Source: an uncultured Pseudomonadota bacterium (GTDB lineage: Bacteria > Pseudomonadota > Gammaproteobacteria > Burkholderiales > Rhodocyclaceae). From it: DNA of 52,708 bases. Made by a program: the position numbers and the translations under genes. The notes under the pieces are model-generated. The model saw only the letters and a program-made list of their open reading frames with translations, did not search any database and was not told where the DNA came from. The DNA is taken from positions 1 to 52,708 of the forward strand of contig CAIQBG010000016.1 of the NCBI GenBank assembly GCA_903870055.1, given 5' to 3'. How positions within the stretch are numbered: the stretch's first letter is position 1; every line of letters begins with the position of its first letter. Shown in pieces: positions 16,313-26,837 of this stretch.

Positions 16313-18256
16313 TCAAGGCAGTTCTGGCGCTGAATCGGTTTTAGCCGACTTTGGCGCAATCGTACCCAGCATCACCTTCAGCGATGGCGAGTTCCCGGTC
16401 ATCACCGTCTGGTAGAAGACCGCGTTACTCATCACTTTCTTGACGTAGTCCCGGGTTTCCGAAAACGGGATGGTTTCCGCATAGATAGCGCCTTCCAGCG
16501 GCTTTACATCTCGCCACTTGCGGGCACGGCCGGGGCCGGCGTTATAAGCAGCCGAGGCCAGCACGGGGTGGTTATCCAGACTTTCCAATACCAAGCGCAT
16601 ATAGGTGGTGCCCAGCATGACATTGGTATCCGGATCATGCAGATCACCCGGGCCCAGCTTCACGCCAATCTTGTTGGCCACCCACTTACCGGTCGCCGGC
16701 ATCACCTGCATCAGGCCAGCGGCGCCCACATTGGACTTAGCATTGGTCACAAAACGGCTTTCCTGACGCATCAGGCCATAAACCCAGGCCTTATCCAGAT
16801 TCTGGCGGTCTGAATGCGGCACGATCTTGTCTGAGTGCGGCGTCGGGAAGCGCAGCTTGTAGTTATGTTCGTCTTTGGTGCGATCGGCCGCGCTGATCGA
16901 GCGGTCGATAATCTGGTTGCGCTGGGCCACTTCCGCCGCGGCCAGCAGCTGACGATCGCTCATACCGCGTAAGGCCCAGCTCCATTCCTTCACGCCTTCC
17001 GGACGCAGATCCAGGCGATACATCGCCAGCGCCCGGCGAATACCCGGCTGGCGTTCTACCTGACGAATCTCATCCGGGGTGGCCGGTGCTGCCTGGGTCG
17101 GCAGCTTGGCACGCCCACCCAGTTCTTCCGTCGCCAACACGCCATAGAAGTTAGGTTGACCGGCAATTTTCTTGAACTGGTCCTCCGCCGCGCTATCGCG
17201 TCCCTGTGCCTTGAACGAACGGCCCAGCCAGTACACCCACTCCGGCGAATTAATCATCGGCTCTGGCATAGCTTCAATGTCTTTACGCACCAGGCTCCAG
17301 TCCTGTGTACGCAACGCCACGCGTACCCGCCAGGCCATCGCGTCATCCGGCAACAATACCGTGCCGCTCTTCTTCACGGCGTCCAGGGCTTCCGGGCTCT
17401 GCTGAATACCCAGCTGCCAACCGATGATGCCCCATACGTATTCCTGTTGTGACTTATCTAGGCCCGAGCCATAACGCTTCAGCGCTGGCACGGCACTACC
17501 CGGTTCGTTCCGCGCCATACGCACCAGCGCCAGCGTGGCCAGTTCCTTCTGGGTCTCGTCGTTCGGCGTGCCCATGCGCTCCAGATAAATCACCGGGCGG
17601 CTCAGCACGGCATCGAGGCCGCCCGCCGCATCATTTACATTCACGCGCATCACCGTCAGCGTCTGGCGTGCCTGATTTAATTTATTCATCGCCACCTGGC
17701 GCCGTGCCCGCGCCCAACCGTCGCTGGCCTTCAGCGCCCCATTGGCCCACATGGCATCAAACAAACCCTGGCAAGCATCGGGCGAATCCACACCCGTCGT
17801 CCACAGCACATTGGCCTGATCTTTGGCCGCGCTATCGCCATTATTCACTCGAGGTTGCAAGCCGTAGCACTGCACATCCGGCTCTGGTTGTAGCATCAGC
17901 ACGCCCTGCTGCGCCACCAGATTCCAGTTGCCCTGTTTGGCCTGCGCGCGAATCCAGTCCGCCCGCAACAATTCGGCCGGGCGCTCGCCATCGTATTTTT
18001 TAAGAAACGCACGAATGTCCGGGCTATCTGAACTCAGCTGTGGCTTAAGCATCCACGACTCCACATAAGGCGCCAGTTCGTGCTGCTTCAGTTGTGGATA
18101 GAGCTGCTCCACCTTGCCCAACTGCCCGTTCTTAACCGCGTCGCGCGCGCTGAGATACGTCGCATCCTGTGCCACGGCGTTCATGGCAACCGCCAGCAAA
18201 CTCAGCGCCAGACCGCGTTTAAGACAGACGGATAAAACTGGAAAGGCAAAGGTCAT
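16313..18256 (-). CDS. slt: soluble lytic murein transglycosylase (Slt70-type)
   Basis: A 647-aa periplasmic enzyme that cleaves peptidoglycan between MurNAc and GlcNAc to form 1,6-anhydro ends. Residues 1-29 are a signal peptide ending AVA. A long alpha-superhelical (U-type) region follows, then the SLT catalytic domain. The catalytic Glu lies in LMRQESRF at about residue 500, with GAAGLMQVMPATGKW and AYNAGPGRARKW motifs after it. Length is close to the E. coli enzyme (645 aa). It is divergent from fthC with a 50-base gap. Confidence 0.93.
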   Translation of the reverse strand: MTFAFPVLSVCLKRGLALSLLAVAMNAVAQDATYLSARDAVKNGQLGKVEQLYPQLKQHELAPYVESWMLKPQLSSDSPDIRAFLKKYDGERPAELLRADWIRAQAKQGNWNLVAQQGVLMLQPEPDVQCYGLQPRVNNGDSAAKDQANVLWTTGVDSPDACQGLFDAMWANGALKASDGWARARRQVAMNKLNQARQTLTVMRVNVNDAAGGLDAVLSRPVIYLERMGTPNDETQKELATLALVRMARNEPGSAVPALKRYGSGLDKSQQEYVWGIIGWQLGIQQSPEALDAVKKSGTVLLPDDAMAWRVRVALRTQDWSLVRKDIEAMPEPMINSPEWVYWLGRSFKAQGRDSAAEDQFKKIAGQPNFYGVLATEELGGRAKLPTQAAPATPDEIRQVERQPGIRRALAMYRLDLRPEGVKEWSWALRGMSDRQLLAAAEVAQRNQIIDRSISAADRTKDEHNYKLRFPTPHSDKIVPHSDRQNLDKAWVYGLMRQESRFVTNAKSNVGAAGLMQVMPATGKWVANKIGVKLGPGDLHDPDTNVMLGTTYMRLVLESLDNHPVLASAAYNAGPGRARKWRDVKPLEGAIYAETIPFSETRDYVKKVMSNAVFYQTVMTGNSPSLKVMLGTIAPKSAKTDSAPELP

Positions 18257-18306
18257 CGTTAAACCAGACAGAGAAAAACAATCGGTGATGTGCTAGTGTC
18301 AGACCT

Positions 18307-18879
18307 ATGTCGACGCACCCAGATGAAAAATTCTATCGCAGTACGCTGCGTACGCGCATGAAAGCGTGGCGCCGTACACTTTCTGCCGAAGATCAGGCTA
18401 CTTTCAGTCGCAAAATCTGCGACATTCTGGAAGACCATTTCCATCCGCCGCCATCACCCTTTGCCCTGTATTACCCGATTACCAAAGAGCCGGATATCCA
18501 GCCGCTCATGCACGAGTGGTATGCCGCCGGCGTTGCCGTCTGTCTGCCACGGGTCGTGGCGGCCTGCGAACCGCTCGAGTTTTATCTGTGGCAACCTAAT
18601 GTGCGGCTCACCATGGACGAAGCCGGCATCTATGCCCCACCGGCCGACCCGGCCGTGCGCGTGACACCCAAACACATCTTCATCCCCTGCCTGGGGCTGG
18701 ATAAGGCGGGTTACCGCCTGGGCTATGGCGGCGGTTACTACGACCGCACCTTGCCCCTCATGCCCGATGTTAAAACCATTGGCGTGCTGTACTCGGGACA
18801 ATTGCTCGACGACATCCACCCGCAGGCACACGATGTGCCGCTCGACGGCTGGATTACCGAAAAAGGGCTGGTGCTTTAA
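18307..18879 (+). CDS. fthC: 5-formyltetrahydrofolate cyclo-ligase
   Basis: A 190-aa enzyme converting 5-formyl-THF to 5,10-methenyl-THF with ATP. The N-terminal RSTLRTRMKAWRRTLS, the substrate-site EP.EFYLW and the C-terminal signature GYRLGYGGGYYDRTL identify the family. It is divergent from slt, and its stop codon shares the bases TTAA with that of the convergent small membrane-protein gene. No clear Shine-Dalgarno precedes the ATG at 18307. Confidence 0.93.
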   Translation: MSTHPDEKFYRSTLRTRMKAWRRTLSAEDQATFSRKICDILEDHFHPPPSPFALYYPITKEPDIQPLMHEWYAAGVAVCLPRVVAACEPLEFYLWQPNVRLTMDEAGIYAPPADPAVRVTPKHIFIPCLGLDKAGYRLGYGGGYYDRTLPLMPDVKTIGVLYSGQLLDDIHPQAHDVPLDGWITEKGLVL

Positions 18880-19166
18880 GCCGCAGCAACAGGCTGCTTA
18901 ATCGCCATGCCGGTCAGCACATAAAGCAGTGCGGCCTGGCCTAGACCAAACAGCGCATCGGGCTGATCATAAAGCGTGGTCTGCACGGTAAAGAAGGCCG
19001 TGTTCAGCGCCCGATCAAAAGCCACCACCAGCAACAGCGCCAGCCAGAAACGCAGCCCCCACACCCCGCCCGAACCCGGCACGCGCGGCAACAGGCGGCA
19101 GAGCGCCCAGCCGGTCAGCACCACCGAACCGGCCAGCAGATAAACAGTGACATCAAACGATTGCAT
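18876..19166 (-). CDS. small inner-membrane protein of unknown function
   Basis: A 96-aa protein with three predicted membrane segments at about 7-25, 37-55 and 76-92 and short polar loops. I do not recognise a family. It ends tail-to-tail with fthC through a 4-base overlap (TTAA). It lies just downstream of ilvA on the same strand (14 bases), so it may be read through from ilvA. Confidence 0.6.
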   Translation of the reverse strand: MQSFDVTVYLLAGSVVLTGWALCRLLPRVPGSGGVWGLRFWLALLLVVAFDRALNTAFFTVQTTLYDQPDALFGLGQAALLYVLTGMAIKQPVAAA

Positions 19167-19180
19167 GGCCCAGCACTCTT

Positions 19181-20728
19181 TTAAGCCAGGAACAAACGGT
19201 AAGCCGGGTTGTCACGTTCGTCGCGGAACGGATAACCCAACCCGGCCAGAAATGCGTCAAAAGCCGGCATCTCATTAGATGGCACCTGAAAGCCTACCAA
19301 CACGCGACCAAAGTCAGCGCCGTGGTTACGGTAGTGGAACAGACTGATGTTCCAACCGGCGCTCATGTTCTCCAGGAACTTCATCAGCGCACCCGGGCGC
19401 TCGGGGAATTCGAAGCGATACACCAGCTCATTAAGCGCACCGGCCGATTTAGGCGTATGCCCGCCCACCATATAGCGCACGTGCAGCTTGGCCATTTCAT
19501 CATCGGTCAGATCCAGCGCCGCATAGCCTTCGCTCTTTAGCGTTTCAATCAATGCAGTGAGTTCGGCACGGTTACCGATCTGGATACCCACGAACACATG
19601 CGCGGCACCCGGATCATTAAAGCGGTAGTTAAATTCGGTGATGCTGCGGCTACCCAGCAACGACAGGAACTTGCGGTAGCTACCCGGCTTTTCCGGCAAC
19701 GTCACGGCCAGAATGGCTTCGCGCTGCTCGCCCAGCTCTGCACGCTCGGCCACAAAACGCAGCCGGTCAAAGTTCATATTGGCGCCAGAGGCTACGGCCA
19801 CCAGCGTTTTACCCTGTGCCTTATTCTGTGCCACCCACGCCTTCATACCGGCCACTGCCAGTGCGCCAGCGGGCTCCAGCACCGAACGCGTGTCTTCGAA
19901 TACATCCTTGATCGCGGCACAGATGGCATCGTTATCCACGCGCACCATCTCGTCCACATAGGCTTCGGCAATGCGGAAACATTCGTCGCCCACCTGCTTA
20001 ACGGCGGCGCCATCGGCGAACAGTCCCACCTGATCCAGGCGCACGCTGTGGCCAGCGGCCAGCGATTGCGTCATGGCATCGGCATCCACCGCTTCCACAC
20101 CAATGATCTTAATCTCAGGGCGTACCTGCTTCACAGCCGCCGCCACACCGGCGATCAGACCCCCACCACCGACGCAACAGAAAATCACGTCGATCGGCTT
20201 GGTGTGCTGGCGCATGATCTCCAGGCCCACAGTGCCCTGGCCGGCAATCACATCCGGATCATCAAAGGGGTGCACAAAGGTCAGGCCTTCTTCTTTTTCC
20301 AGACGGCGTGCTTCGTTGTAGGCATCATCATAAGAATCGCCAAACAACACTACCTCGCCACCGCGCGAACGGACGGCATTCACCTTAATACCCGGCGTCG
20401 TAGTCGGCATCACAATCACTGCACGGCAACCCAGCTTCTGGGCCGACAGCGCCACGCCCTGGGCATGGTTACCCGCCGAAGCCGCCACCACCCCGCGCTT
20501 TAGTGCTTCGGGCGATAGTTTGGCCATCTTGTTATAAGCGCCACGCAGCTTGAACGAAAACACCGGCTGCTGGTCTTCCCGCTTGAAGAACACCTCGTTG
20601 CCAATGCGGCGCGACAGGTTCGGCGCAAAATCCAGCGGCGATTCAATGGCCACGTCGTAAACCTCGGCCGCTTCAATACGGCGCAGATAGTCGGTCAACG
20701 GGAAGGGCACATCGGTCTTGGCAGTCAT
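19181..20728 (-). CDS. ilvA: threonine ammonia-lyase, biosynthetic
   Basis: A 515-aa PLP enzyme converting threonine to 2-oxobutyrate, the first step of isoleucine synthesis. The PLP lysine is Lys60 in FSFKLRGAYN. The glycine loop CVGGGGLIAGV binds PLP phosphate, and AASAGNHAQGVA is also conserved. The C-terminal about 190 residues carry two ACT-like domains (EKPGSYRKFLSLLG and ERPGALMKFLENM) for allosteric feedback by isoleucine. This domain plan and length mark the biosynthetic, not catabolic, enzyme. Start at the ATG at 20728; a longer TTG frame adds unrelated residues. Confidence 0.95.
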   Translation of the reverse strand: MTAKTDVPFPLTDYLRRIEAAEVYDVAIESPLDFAPNLSRRIGNEVFFKREDQQPVFSFKLRGAYNKMAKLSPEALKRGVVAASAGNHAQGVALSAQKLGCRAVIVMPTTTPGIKVNAVRSRGGEVVLFGDSYDDAYNEARRLEKEEGLTFVHPFDDPDVIAGQGTVGLEIMRQHTKPIDVIFCCVGGGGLIAGVAAAVKQVRPEIKIIGVEAVDADAMTQSLAAGHSVRLDQVGLFADGAAVKQVGDECFRIAEAYVDEMVRVDNDAICAAIKDVFEDTRSVLEPAGALAVAGMKAWVAQNKAQGKTLVAVASGANMNFDRLRFVAERAELGEQREAILAVTLPEKPGSYRKFLSLLGSRSITEFNYRFNDPGAAHVFVGIQIGNRAELTALIETLKSEGYAALDLTDDEMAKLHVRYMVGGHTPKSAGALNELVYRFEFPERPGALMKFLENMSAGWNISLFHYRNHGADFGRVLVGFQVPSNEMPAFDAFLAGLGYPFRDERDNPAYRLFLA

Positions 20729-20892
20729 GGCAATAGGGGCTTTGCAATCGTTATAAGTGCGCTGCAAAACGCAATCGCAGCGCGTGTTTGCATTATACCG
20801 GTGGACACCAGGACCGGCAGATCGGGCGCCTTATCCACAAAACCCCATGCAAGGCACGGTTTTATCAGGGATTTTAGGCTTACGGGAAAGCC

Positions 20893-20919
20893 TTGCCCGC
20901 GCCCCTGTTGCGCTACAAT
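20893..20919 (+). promoter_or_regulatory. possible promoter of the DUF3683 oxidoreductase gene
   Basis: TTGCCC (20893-20898) and TACAAT (20914-20919) with a 15-base spacer, or CTTGCC with 16. It would start transcription near 20926, 44 bases before the chosen ATG. Confidence 0.35.
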
Positions 20920-20969
20920 ACAAGGTCCGAAAGATGGCCAAAAGCCCCAATCGCCCAAGTCAGAAAATC

Positions 20970-23900
20970 ATGAACGCACGCCTCCGCGAGATCCCCTACA
21001 ACTACACCTCGTACTCCGACCGGGAGATCGTGATCCGTCTGCTCGGCCAGGAAAACTGGGCGATCCTCGACGATCTGCGTAGCGAACGTGTTACCGGCCG
21101 CTCGGCCCGTATGCTCTACGAAGTACTGGGCGACATCTGGGTCGTACAACGCAACCCGTATCTGGAAGACGATCTGCTGCAGAACCGTCAGCGCCAAACT
21201 GCGCTGATCTCAGCGCTGCGTCACCGTCTGGCCGAAATTGAAAAACGCCGCGACGGCAACGAGAAAGTCGCGCAACTCCTCAAGGCCACCGGCGAAGCCA
21301 TCACCCGCTTTGCCAAACACCTGGACACCAGCGCCGCCCGCCGCCGCAAAGTGCTGCGCGCGCTTACCAAACACACCCGTAAAGACAACATCGCCTTTGA
21401 TGGCCTGGCCCGTGTATCGCACGTTACCGATGCCACCGACTGGCGCGTTGAGTATCCCTTCGTGGTGCTCTACCCGGATACCGAAGAAGAAATCGGCCCG
21501 CTGGTGCGTGATTGCATCAAGCTCGGCCTCACCATCATTCCACGGGGGGGCGGCACCGGTTACACCGGTGGTGCCGTGCCACTCACCGCCGACTCGGTGG
21601 TGATCAATACCGAAAAGCTTATCGACATCGCACCCGTCGAGTTCATCAACCTGCCTGGCCTGGATCACCCGGTCGGCACCGTTCGTACCGGCGCCGGCGT
21701 AGTCACCAAGCGCGTGTCCGAAGCGGCTGAACGCTCGGGCCTCGTCTTTGCCGTAGACCCAACCTCTGCCGAAGCCTCCTGCATTGGCGGCAACATCGCC
21801 ATGAATGCCGGCGGCAAAAAAGCCGTGCTGTGGGGCACCGCACTCGACAACCTGGCCTGGTGGAAGATGGTCACGCCAGACGGCAACTGGCTCGAAGTCG
21901 AGCGACTCGACCACAACATGGGCAAGATTCACGAGCAGGAAACCGTGCGTTTCCGCCTCACCCGTTTTGATGCCACCGGCAAAAAACACCTCGGCGAAGA
22001 AATTCTCTCCATGCCGGGCGCCGCCTGCCGCAAAGTCGGCCTGGGTAAAGACGTTACCGACAAATTCCTCGGTGGCGTACCGGGCGTCCAGAAAGAAGGC
22101 ACCGACGGCATCATCGTCGCCGCCCGCTGGGTGCTGCACAAAATGCCGGCGCACACGCGCACCGTTTGTCTGGAGTTCTTCGGCCAGGTGCGCGAAGCCG
22201 TGCCAGCCATCGTAGAAATTACCGACTACTTCAAGCCCAATGGCGGCGGCCGTAACCTCGGCGTCCTGCTGGCCGGTCTGGAACATCTGGACGAGCGCTA
22301 CCTCAAGGCCGTGGGTTATGCCACCAAGGCCAAGCGTCACGGTCGCCCGAAGATGGTGCTGATTGGTGATCTGGTCGGTGACGACGAACAAGCTGTCATG
22401 CAAGCCGCATCGGATGTGGTGCGCATGTGCAACCTGCGCGCTGCCGAAGGCTTCATTGCTGTCAGCCCGGAACAACGCAAGAACTTCTGGCTAGATCGTT
22501 CGCGCACTGCGGCGATATCCAAACACACCAACGCCTTCAAGCTCAACGAAGACGTGGTGATTCCGCTGCCGCGCATGGGTGATTACTGCGACGGCATCGA
22601 ACGCATTAACATCGAACTCTCCATCGCCAACAAGCTGGAACTATGCGATGCGCTGAGCAAGTACCTGGGCGGCACGCTCACGCTAGATGCGGGCGATGCC
22701 AACGTCGGCAAAGACGTGCTCATCGGTGATCGTGCGCAGCAGGCGCTGGATGCCGTCGCGCAAGTACGCACCCGCTGGCAGTGGCTGCTCGACCACCTCG
22801 ACACCCCGCTGGGCGAAGCCGAGGCATCGTTCGCTACGCTGGGCGTTGTTGCCGGCCCGCTAGAAAACAAAGCCGCTAACCCGGCACTCTTCCACCGCCT
22901 GCAGGATTACAGCGTCCGCGTTTCGTGGAAGCAGGAAATCAAACCCGCGCTGGAAAGCATTTTTGACGGCAACGTGTATCGCCCGATTCTGGATCGCATC
23001 AATGCCATCCATAAGGAAGTGCTGCGCGGTCGCGTCTTCGTCGCCCTGCACATGCACGCAGGTGACGGTAACGTACACACCAACCTGCCGGTGAATTCCG
23101 ACAACTACCAGATGCTGCAAACCGCCAACACGGCGGTAGATCGCATCATGCTGCTGGCCCGCTCGCTGGATGGTGTGATCTCCGGCGAACACGGTATCGG
23201 CATCACCAAGATCGACTATCTGCAAGACGACGAGATGGCCGCATTCTGGGCCTACAAAGAAAAGGTCGATCCGGCAGGCCACTTCAACCGCGGCAAACTC
23301 ATGCGTGGTGGCAATCTCGATATGGCCTACACGCCAAGCTACAACCTGATCGGTAGCGAATCGATCGTGATGGAGCAGTCGGGCATCGGCGAAATCTCGG
23401 CGATGGTTAAAGACTGCCTGCGTTGCGGCAAGTGCAAACCCGTGTGCTCGACCCACGTGCCGCGCGCCAACCTGCTCTACTCGCCGCGCAACAAAATTCT
23501 GGGCACCTCACTACTCATCGAAGCCTTCCTCTACGAAGAACAGACTCGTCGCGGTGTCTCACTCGCCCACTGGGCCGAGTTCGATGACGTCGCGGCGCAT
23601 TGCACCGTCTGTCACCGTTGCGAGAAGCCTTGCCCCGTAGATATCGACTTCGGCGACGTCACCATCGCCATGCGTAACCTCCTGCGCAAGCAGGGCAAGC
23701 AGAAGTTCAACCTGGGCACCACTGCAGCCATGACCTTCCTCACCATCAAGGACCCGATGTTCATCAAGGGTATCCGCGAAGTGATGATCCGATTTGGCTA
23801 CGCCGCACAGAACAAGCTCTACCAACTGGGCAAGTCACTGCATCTGATCCAGGATCAGGTCGCGCATCCACCAGCCACCGTGCACAAACCGACGGTGCGT

Positions 23901-24821
23901 ACGCAGATCATCAACTTCATCAACAAGCCCATGCCGGGCAACCTGCCCAAACGATCGGCGCGGGCGTTGCTGGATATTGAAGACGACAAGGTTATCCCGG
24001 TAATTCGTAACCCCAAGCTGAGCGCAGAAGAATCGGAAGCTGTCTTCTACTTCCCGGGTTGTGGTTCAGAGCGCCTGTTCTCGCAAGTGGGCCTGGCCAC
24101 ACAAGCCATGCTTTACCAGGTGGGCGCCACAACGGTGCTGCCACCGGGCTACCTGTGCTGCGGTTATCCGCAAACCTCGGGCGGCCAGGAAGACAAGGGT
24201 CAGCGCATCACGACAGACAACCGCGTGTTGTTCCACCGTGTCGCCAACACCCTGAACTACCTGGACATCAAAACCGTCATCGTCTCCTGCGGCACCTGTA
24301 TGGATCAGCTGCAGAAGTACCAGTTCGAACGCATCTTCCCGGGCTGCCGTCTGCTCGACATCCACGAATACCTTATGGAAAAGGGCGTTAAGCTGGATGG
24401 CGTTGAAGGTACGCGCTACATGTACCACGACCCTTGCCATAGCCCGATGAAGACGTACGCGCCGCTCAAGGTAACGAGTGAACTCATGGGCACTGCCGTA
24501 CCGCTCAACGATCGTTGTTGTGGTGAGTCCGGCACGCTGGCCGTCACGCGTCCGGACATCTCGACGCAGGTACGCTTCCGTAAACAGGAAGAAATGGAGC
24601 AGGGTGCCAACGAGCTACGTGCCGATGGTTTTGCAGGCCAGGTGAAAGTACTCACCTCCTGCCCATCATGCCTGCAAGGACTGTCGCGCTTCCGTGATGA
24701 TGCCGATACCGACGCCGACTACATCGTCGTTGAACTCGCGAAGAACATTCTAGGTGAGAACTGGATGGCCGAGTACGTGAAGCAGGCCAACACCGGCAGC
24801 ATCGAACGCGTATTGCTGTAA
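20970..24821 (+). CDS. DUF3683 FAD-linked oxidase fused to Fe-S / heterodisulfide-reductase-type domains
   Basis: A 1283-aa predicted D-2-hydroxyacid dehydrogenase-like fusion. In order: the DUF3683 N-terminus ([20 protein letters not shown]); a PCMH FAD domain ([12 protein letters not shown]); the FAD-oxidase C-terminal domain with [16 protein letters not shown] and GEHGIGITK; two 4Fe-4S motifs ([11 protein letters not shown] and [11 protein letters not shown]); and two CCG domains ([12 protein letters not shown]...LCCGYP, and DPCHSPMK...CCGESG...SCPSCLQG). It resembles GlcD and GlcF in one chain, passing electrons from a hydroxyacid to the respiratory chain. Start is uncertain: the ATG at 20970 gives the usual N-terminus; an in-frame ATG at 20934 adds 12 residues. 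ilvA is divergent. Substrate not determinable. Confidence 0.88.
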   Translation: MNARLREIPYNYTSYSDREIVIRLLGQENWAILDDLRSERVTGRSARMLYEVLGDIWVVQRNPYLEDDLLQNRQRQTALISALRHRLAEIEKRRDGNEKVAQLLKATGEAITRFAKHLDTSAARRRKVLRALTKHTRKDNIAFDGLARVSHVTDATDWRVEYPFVVLYPDTEEEIGPLVRDCIKLGLTIIPRGGGTGYTGGAVPLTADSVVINTEKLIDIAPVEFINLPGLDHPVGTVRTGAGVVTKRVSEAAERSGLVFAVDPTSAEASCIGGNIAMNAGGKKAVLWGTALDNLAWWKMVTPDGNWLEVERLDHNMGKIHEQETVRFRLTRFDATGKKHLGEEILSMPGAACRKVGLGKDVTDKFLGGVPGVQKEGTDGIIVAARWVLHKMPAHTRTVCLEFFGQVREAVPAIVEITDYFKPNGGGRNLGVLLAGLEHLDERYLKAVGYATKAKRHGRPKMVLIGDLVGDDEQAVMQAASDVVRMCNLRAAEGFIAVSPEQRKNFWLDRSRTAAISKHTNAFKLNEDVVIPLPRMGDYCDGIERINIELSIANKLELCDALSKYLGGTLTLDAGDANVGKDVLIGDRAQQALDAVAQVRTRWQWLLDHLDTPLGEAEASFATLGVVAGPLENKAANPALFHRLQDYSVRVSWKQEIKPALESIFDGNVYRPILDRINAIHKEVLRGRVFVALHMHAGDGNVHTNLPVNSDNYQMLQTANTAVDRIMLLARSLDGVISGEHGIGITKIDYLQDDEMAAFWAYKEKVDPAGHFNRGKLMRGGNLDMAYTPSYNLIGSESIVMEQSGIGEISAMVKDCLRCGKCKPVCSTHVPRANLLYSPRNKILGTSLLIEAFLYEEQTRRGVSLAHWAEFDDVAAHCTVCHRCEKPCPVDIDFGDVTIAMRNLLRKQGKQKFNLGTTAAMTFLTIKDPMFIKGIREVMIRFGYAAQNKLYQLGKSLHLIQDQVAHPPATVHKPTVRTQIINFINKPMPGNLPKRSARALLDIEDDKVIPVIRNPKLSAEESEAVFYFPGCGSERLFSQVGLATQAMLYQVGATTVLPPGYLCCGYPQTSGGQEDKGQRITTDNRVLFHRVANTLNYLDIKTVIVSCGTCMDQLQKYQFERIFPGCRLLDIHEYLMEKGVKLDGVEGTRYMYHDPCHSPMKTYAPLKVTSELMGTAVPLNDRCCGESGTLAVTRPDISTQVRFRKQEEMEQGANELRADGFAGQVKVLTSCPSCLQGLSRFRDDADTDADYIVVELAKNILGENWMAEYVKQANTGSIERVLL

Positions 24822-24839
24822 CCCAGGGAGAAACCAATT

Positions 24840-25754
24840 TTGATCGTGCGTCCTCATCAACATTGGTTTCTTTCCTTATTTAGCTGGCGCGGTTCGGTTC
24901 TTCCCAACATCCTGTCACGTCTCACGCTCAACCTGATCGTTGCGGTGAGCGCTGTCATGCTGTTGCCCTATTACGACAGCCTTGGCATACATCTCACCAC
25001 GGCACCATTTAGCCTGGTAGGCATTGCCATTGCCATCTTCTTGGGATTTAGAACCAATACCAGCTATGCCCGCTTTAATGAAGCGCGCTGCCTCTGGGGC
25101 ATGCTGCTCATCACGACGCGGTCTATTACACGTCAGATCAAAAGTGTTTTGCCAGACAAAAACGATGCACTGCTTGTCTCGCAACTACTAACGGCTTTTA
25201 GCTGGAGTCTCAAACATCAACTGCGTGGCTCAAACCCGCGTTCAGATCTAGAGCGCCTGCTGCCAGAGCCTTACCTGAGCGAAGCCATCAACAGCCCGCT
25301 CTATACCAACCGCATCCTGCTATTGCTGGGCGATTGGTTGGGCCAAAAATATCGCAGTGGCCAGATCAGCGATAACGTTTTCGTCGACATCGATAAAAAT
25401 ATTGGCGAAATGGCGCTCATCCAGGGCGCATGTGAACGGATATCGAACACACCCATTCCCTACGCTTACGGTTTGATCTTGCGCAGAACCGTCTATTTTT
25501 TCTGCACCATACTGCCCTTCGCCTTAGTCGATGATCTGCGGTACCTAACGCCCCTGATCTCAGTTTTCATCTCTTACACGTTCCTTTCGCTGGAATATGT
25601 TGCCGAAGAGATTGAGGAACCTTTTGGAACCGCGCCCAATGACCTGGCACTCAATGCAATGTGCACCACGATAGAGATTAACCAGCTGGAAATGAACGAC
25701 ATCCAGCCGCTGCCCGCATTCATGAAGCCAGACAAGAATTACAACCTTAGCTAA
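24840..25754 (+). CDS. bestrophin-family anion channel protein
   Basis: A 304-aa membrane protein of the bestrophin/UPF0187 family. It starts at a TTG (24840) behind GGGAG. The N-terminal MIVRPHQHWFLSLFSWRGS, two membrane segments at about 20-40 and 48-66, FLGFRTNTSYARFNEAR, and later hydrophobic segments ending in an EYVAEEIEEPFG motif fit bacterial bestrophins, which form pentameric anion or cation channels. It follows the DUF3683 gene after 18 bases and may be co-transcribed. A hairpin (TGGGGTC/GACCCCA, 25759-25778) without a T run follows it. Confidence 0.85.
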   Translation: MIVRPHQHWFLSLFSWRGSVLPNILSRLTLNLIVAVSAVMLLPYYDSLGIHLTTAPFSLVGIAIAIFLGFRTNTSYARFNEARCLWGMLLITTRSITRQIKSVLPDKNDALLVSQLLTAFSWSLKHQLRGSNPRSDLERLLPEPYLSEAINSPLYTNRILLLLGDWLGQKYRSGQISDNVFVDIDKNIGEMALIQGACERISNTPIPYAYGLILRRTVYFFCTILPFALVDDLRYLTPLISVFISYTFLSLEYVAEEIEEPFGTAPNDLALNAMCTTIEINQLEMNDIQPLPAFMKPDKNYNLS

Positions 25755-25812
25755 GCCGTGGGGTCTGCCGTGACCCCAAACACGTGCATGCGCTGACAGA
25801 CCAGCTATGGCA

Positions 25813-26196
25813 TCAAGGCCGATTCATATCTGCGTAGGCAATACACACGTAACGATCGCCACACTGCTTCCACACACTCAGGCGTGGTGAAAAATCTTGG
25901 GACTGTGGTTCGCCTGCAATATGTTCCGTACAAGCCATCTGAAATGTCACCACGAGATTGTCGCCCACAGCGTTGGCGCCAAAATCCTTAAGCGTTACTG
26001 ATGCAAGGTGCATTTCCTTCATCAGCCGCATTGCCTCTGATTTACCGTACACACGGTTCACAGTTACAAACTGGCATTCCGGCGCTAGCATTTCTTCCAG
26101 GGCTGCCCAGTTCTTTTCCTGAATCAAGGCAATGGTTTTACGTTCAAGGGCTTCTGCAACTTGAAGCAGCTGCGTGCTGGTGTCTTTGTGTTCCAA
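25813..26196 (-). CDS. NTF2-like (DUF4440/SnoaL-type) protein
   Basis: A small cone-shaped NTF2-like domain protein of 127 aa if started at the TTG at 26196, which has GAGGG eight bases upstream. A TTG at 26232 would add 12 residues without a ribosome-binding site. The pattern ALIQEKNWAALEEMLAPECQFV...VYGKSEAMRLMKEM...VVTFQMAC...SVWKQCGDRYVCIAYADM is typical of DUF4440. No catalytic residues can be assigned. It is a single gene on the minus strand between bestrophin and MAPEG genes. Function unknown. Confidence 0.7.
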   Translation of the reverse strand: MEHKDTSTQLLQVAEALERKTIALIQEKNWAALEEMLAPECQFVTVNRVYGKSEAMRLMKEMHLASVTLKDFGANAVGDNLVVTFQMACTEHIAGEPQSQDFSPRLSVWKQCGDRYVCIAYADMNRP

Positions 26197-26312
26197 GGCT
26201 AAGCCCTCTACAGGTTTAAAAACAACAATCAATTATTGCGGATTATATGAGACAGTGATTCTGTCGCGGTGCGCTTTAGGTGCCGGTACAGAAGAATCTT
26301 AAAGGAATTAGG

Positions 26313-26837
26313 GTGTTCACGAACAAACAGCGCGTTGTTATCGTTTTTGCCGTCATTGGCTTAAGTATCAGCCTAGCCATGCTCTATGTCGGAATGCACA
26401 GCACATGGAGCCAAACGGCGGCACCTTGGAGCCTGCACACACGCCTGAATGCATTAGCGCAATCACTGCTGGTTCCGGCCGTCTTCCTATTGATCAGCAT
26501 CGGGCGGCTCGCCAAACATCGCTTCTTTACGCCGGCAGATATCGATGGCGACCCGAGCCACCCGGACACACCCCAGGCCATCAAGCTGCAACGCGTCTTA
26601 CAGAACACCCTTGAGCAAGCGCTCCTTGCTGCGATCGCTTACATCATCTGGGCACTCATCGCACCCGATCACTGGCTGCTCACCTTGCCATTAGCCGCCA
26701 CACTATTTGCCGTAGGCCGCGCCCTGTTCTTTATAGGCCACAGCAAAGGCGCTGCCGGTCGTGCATTAGGCTTTACGCTCACCTTCTACCCCACCGTCGT
26801 CCTTCTCGTTACCGAAGCCGCGTTAGTCGTCCTATGA
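26313..26837 (+). CDS. MAPEG-family membrane protein
   Basis: A 174-aa protein with four predicted membrane helices and the MAPEG-like pattern: QRVLQNTLEQALLAAIAYIIWA in the middle and GRALFFIGHSKGAAGRALGFTLTFYP near the end. MAPEG proteins include glutathione transferases and leukotriene or prostaglandin synthases. A GTG start at 26313 is chosen because AAAGGA lies just upstream; a GTG at 26280 would add 11 residues. Its stop overlaps the start of the next gene (ATGA, 26834-26837), so the two are translationally coupled. Confidence 0.8.
   Translation: MFTNKQRVVIVFAVIGLSISLAMLYVGMHSTWSQTAAPWSLHTRLNALAQSLLVPAVFLLISIGRLAKHRFFTPADIDGDPSHPDTPQAIKLQRVLQNTLEQALLAAIAYIIWALIAPDHWLLTLPLAATLFAVGRALFFIGHSKGAAGRALGFTLTFYPTVVLLVTEAALVVL

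Noticed and set aside
19598-20503. A 301-codon open frame opposite ilvA
   Set aside because: Shadow of ilvA; His/Arg-rich composition typical of antisense frames and no ribosome-binding site that fits.
21210-22475. A 421-codon open frame on the minus strand inside the DUF3683 gene
   Set aside because: It is antisense to a gene with clear domain motifs and has no family resemblance; GC-rich codon use keeps the opposite frame open.
25759-25778. TGGGGTC/GACCCCA hairpin after the bestrophin gene as a terminator
   Set aside because: No T run follows on either strand, so it was mentioned only in the bestrophin entry.
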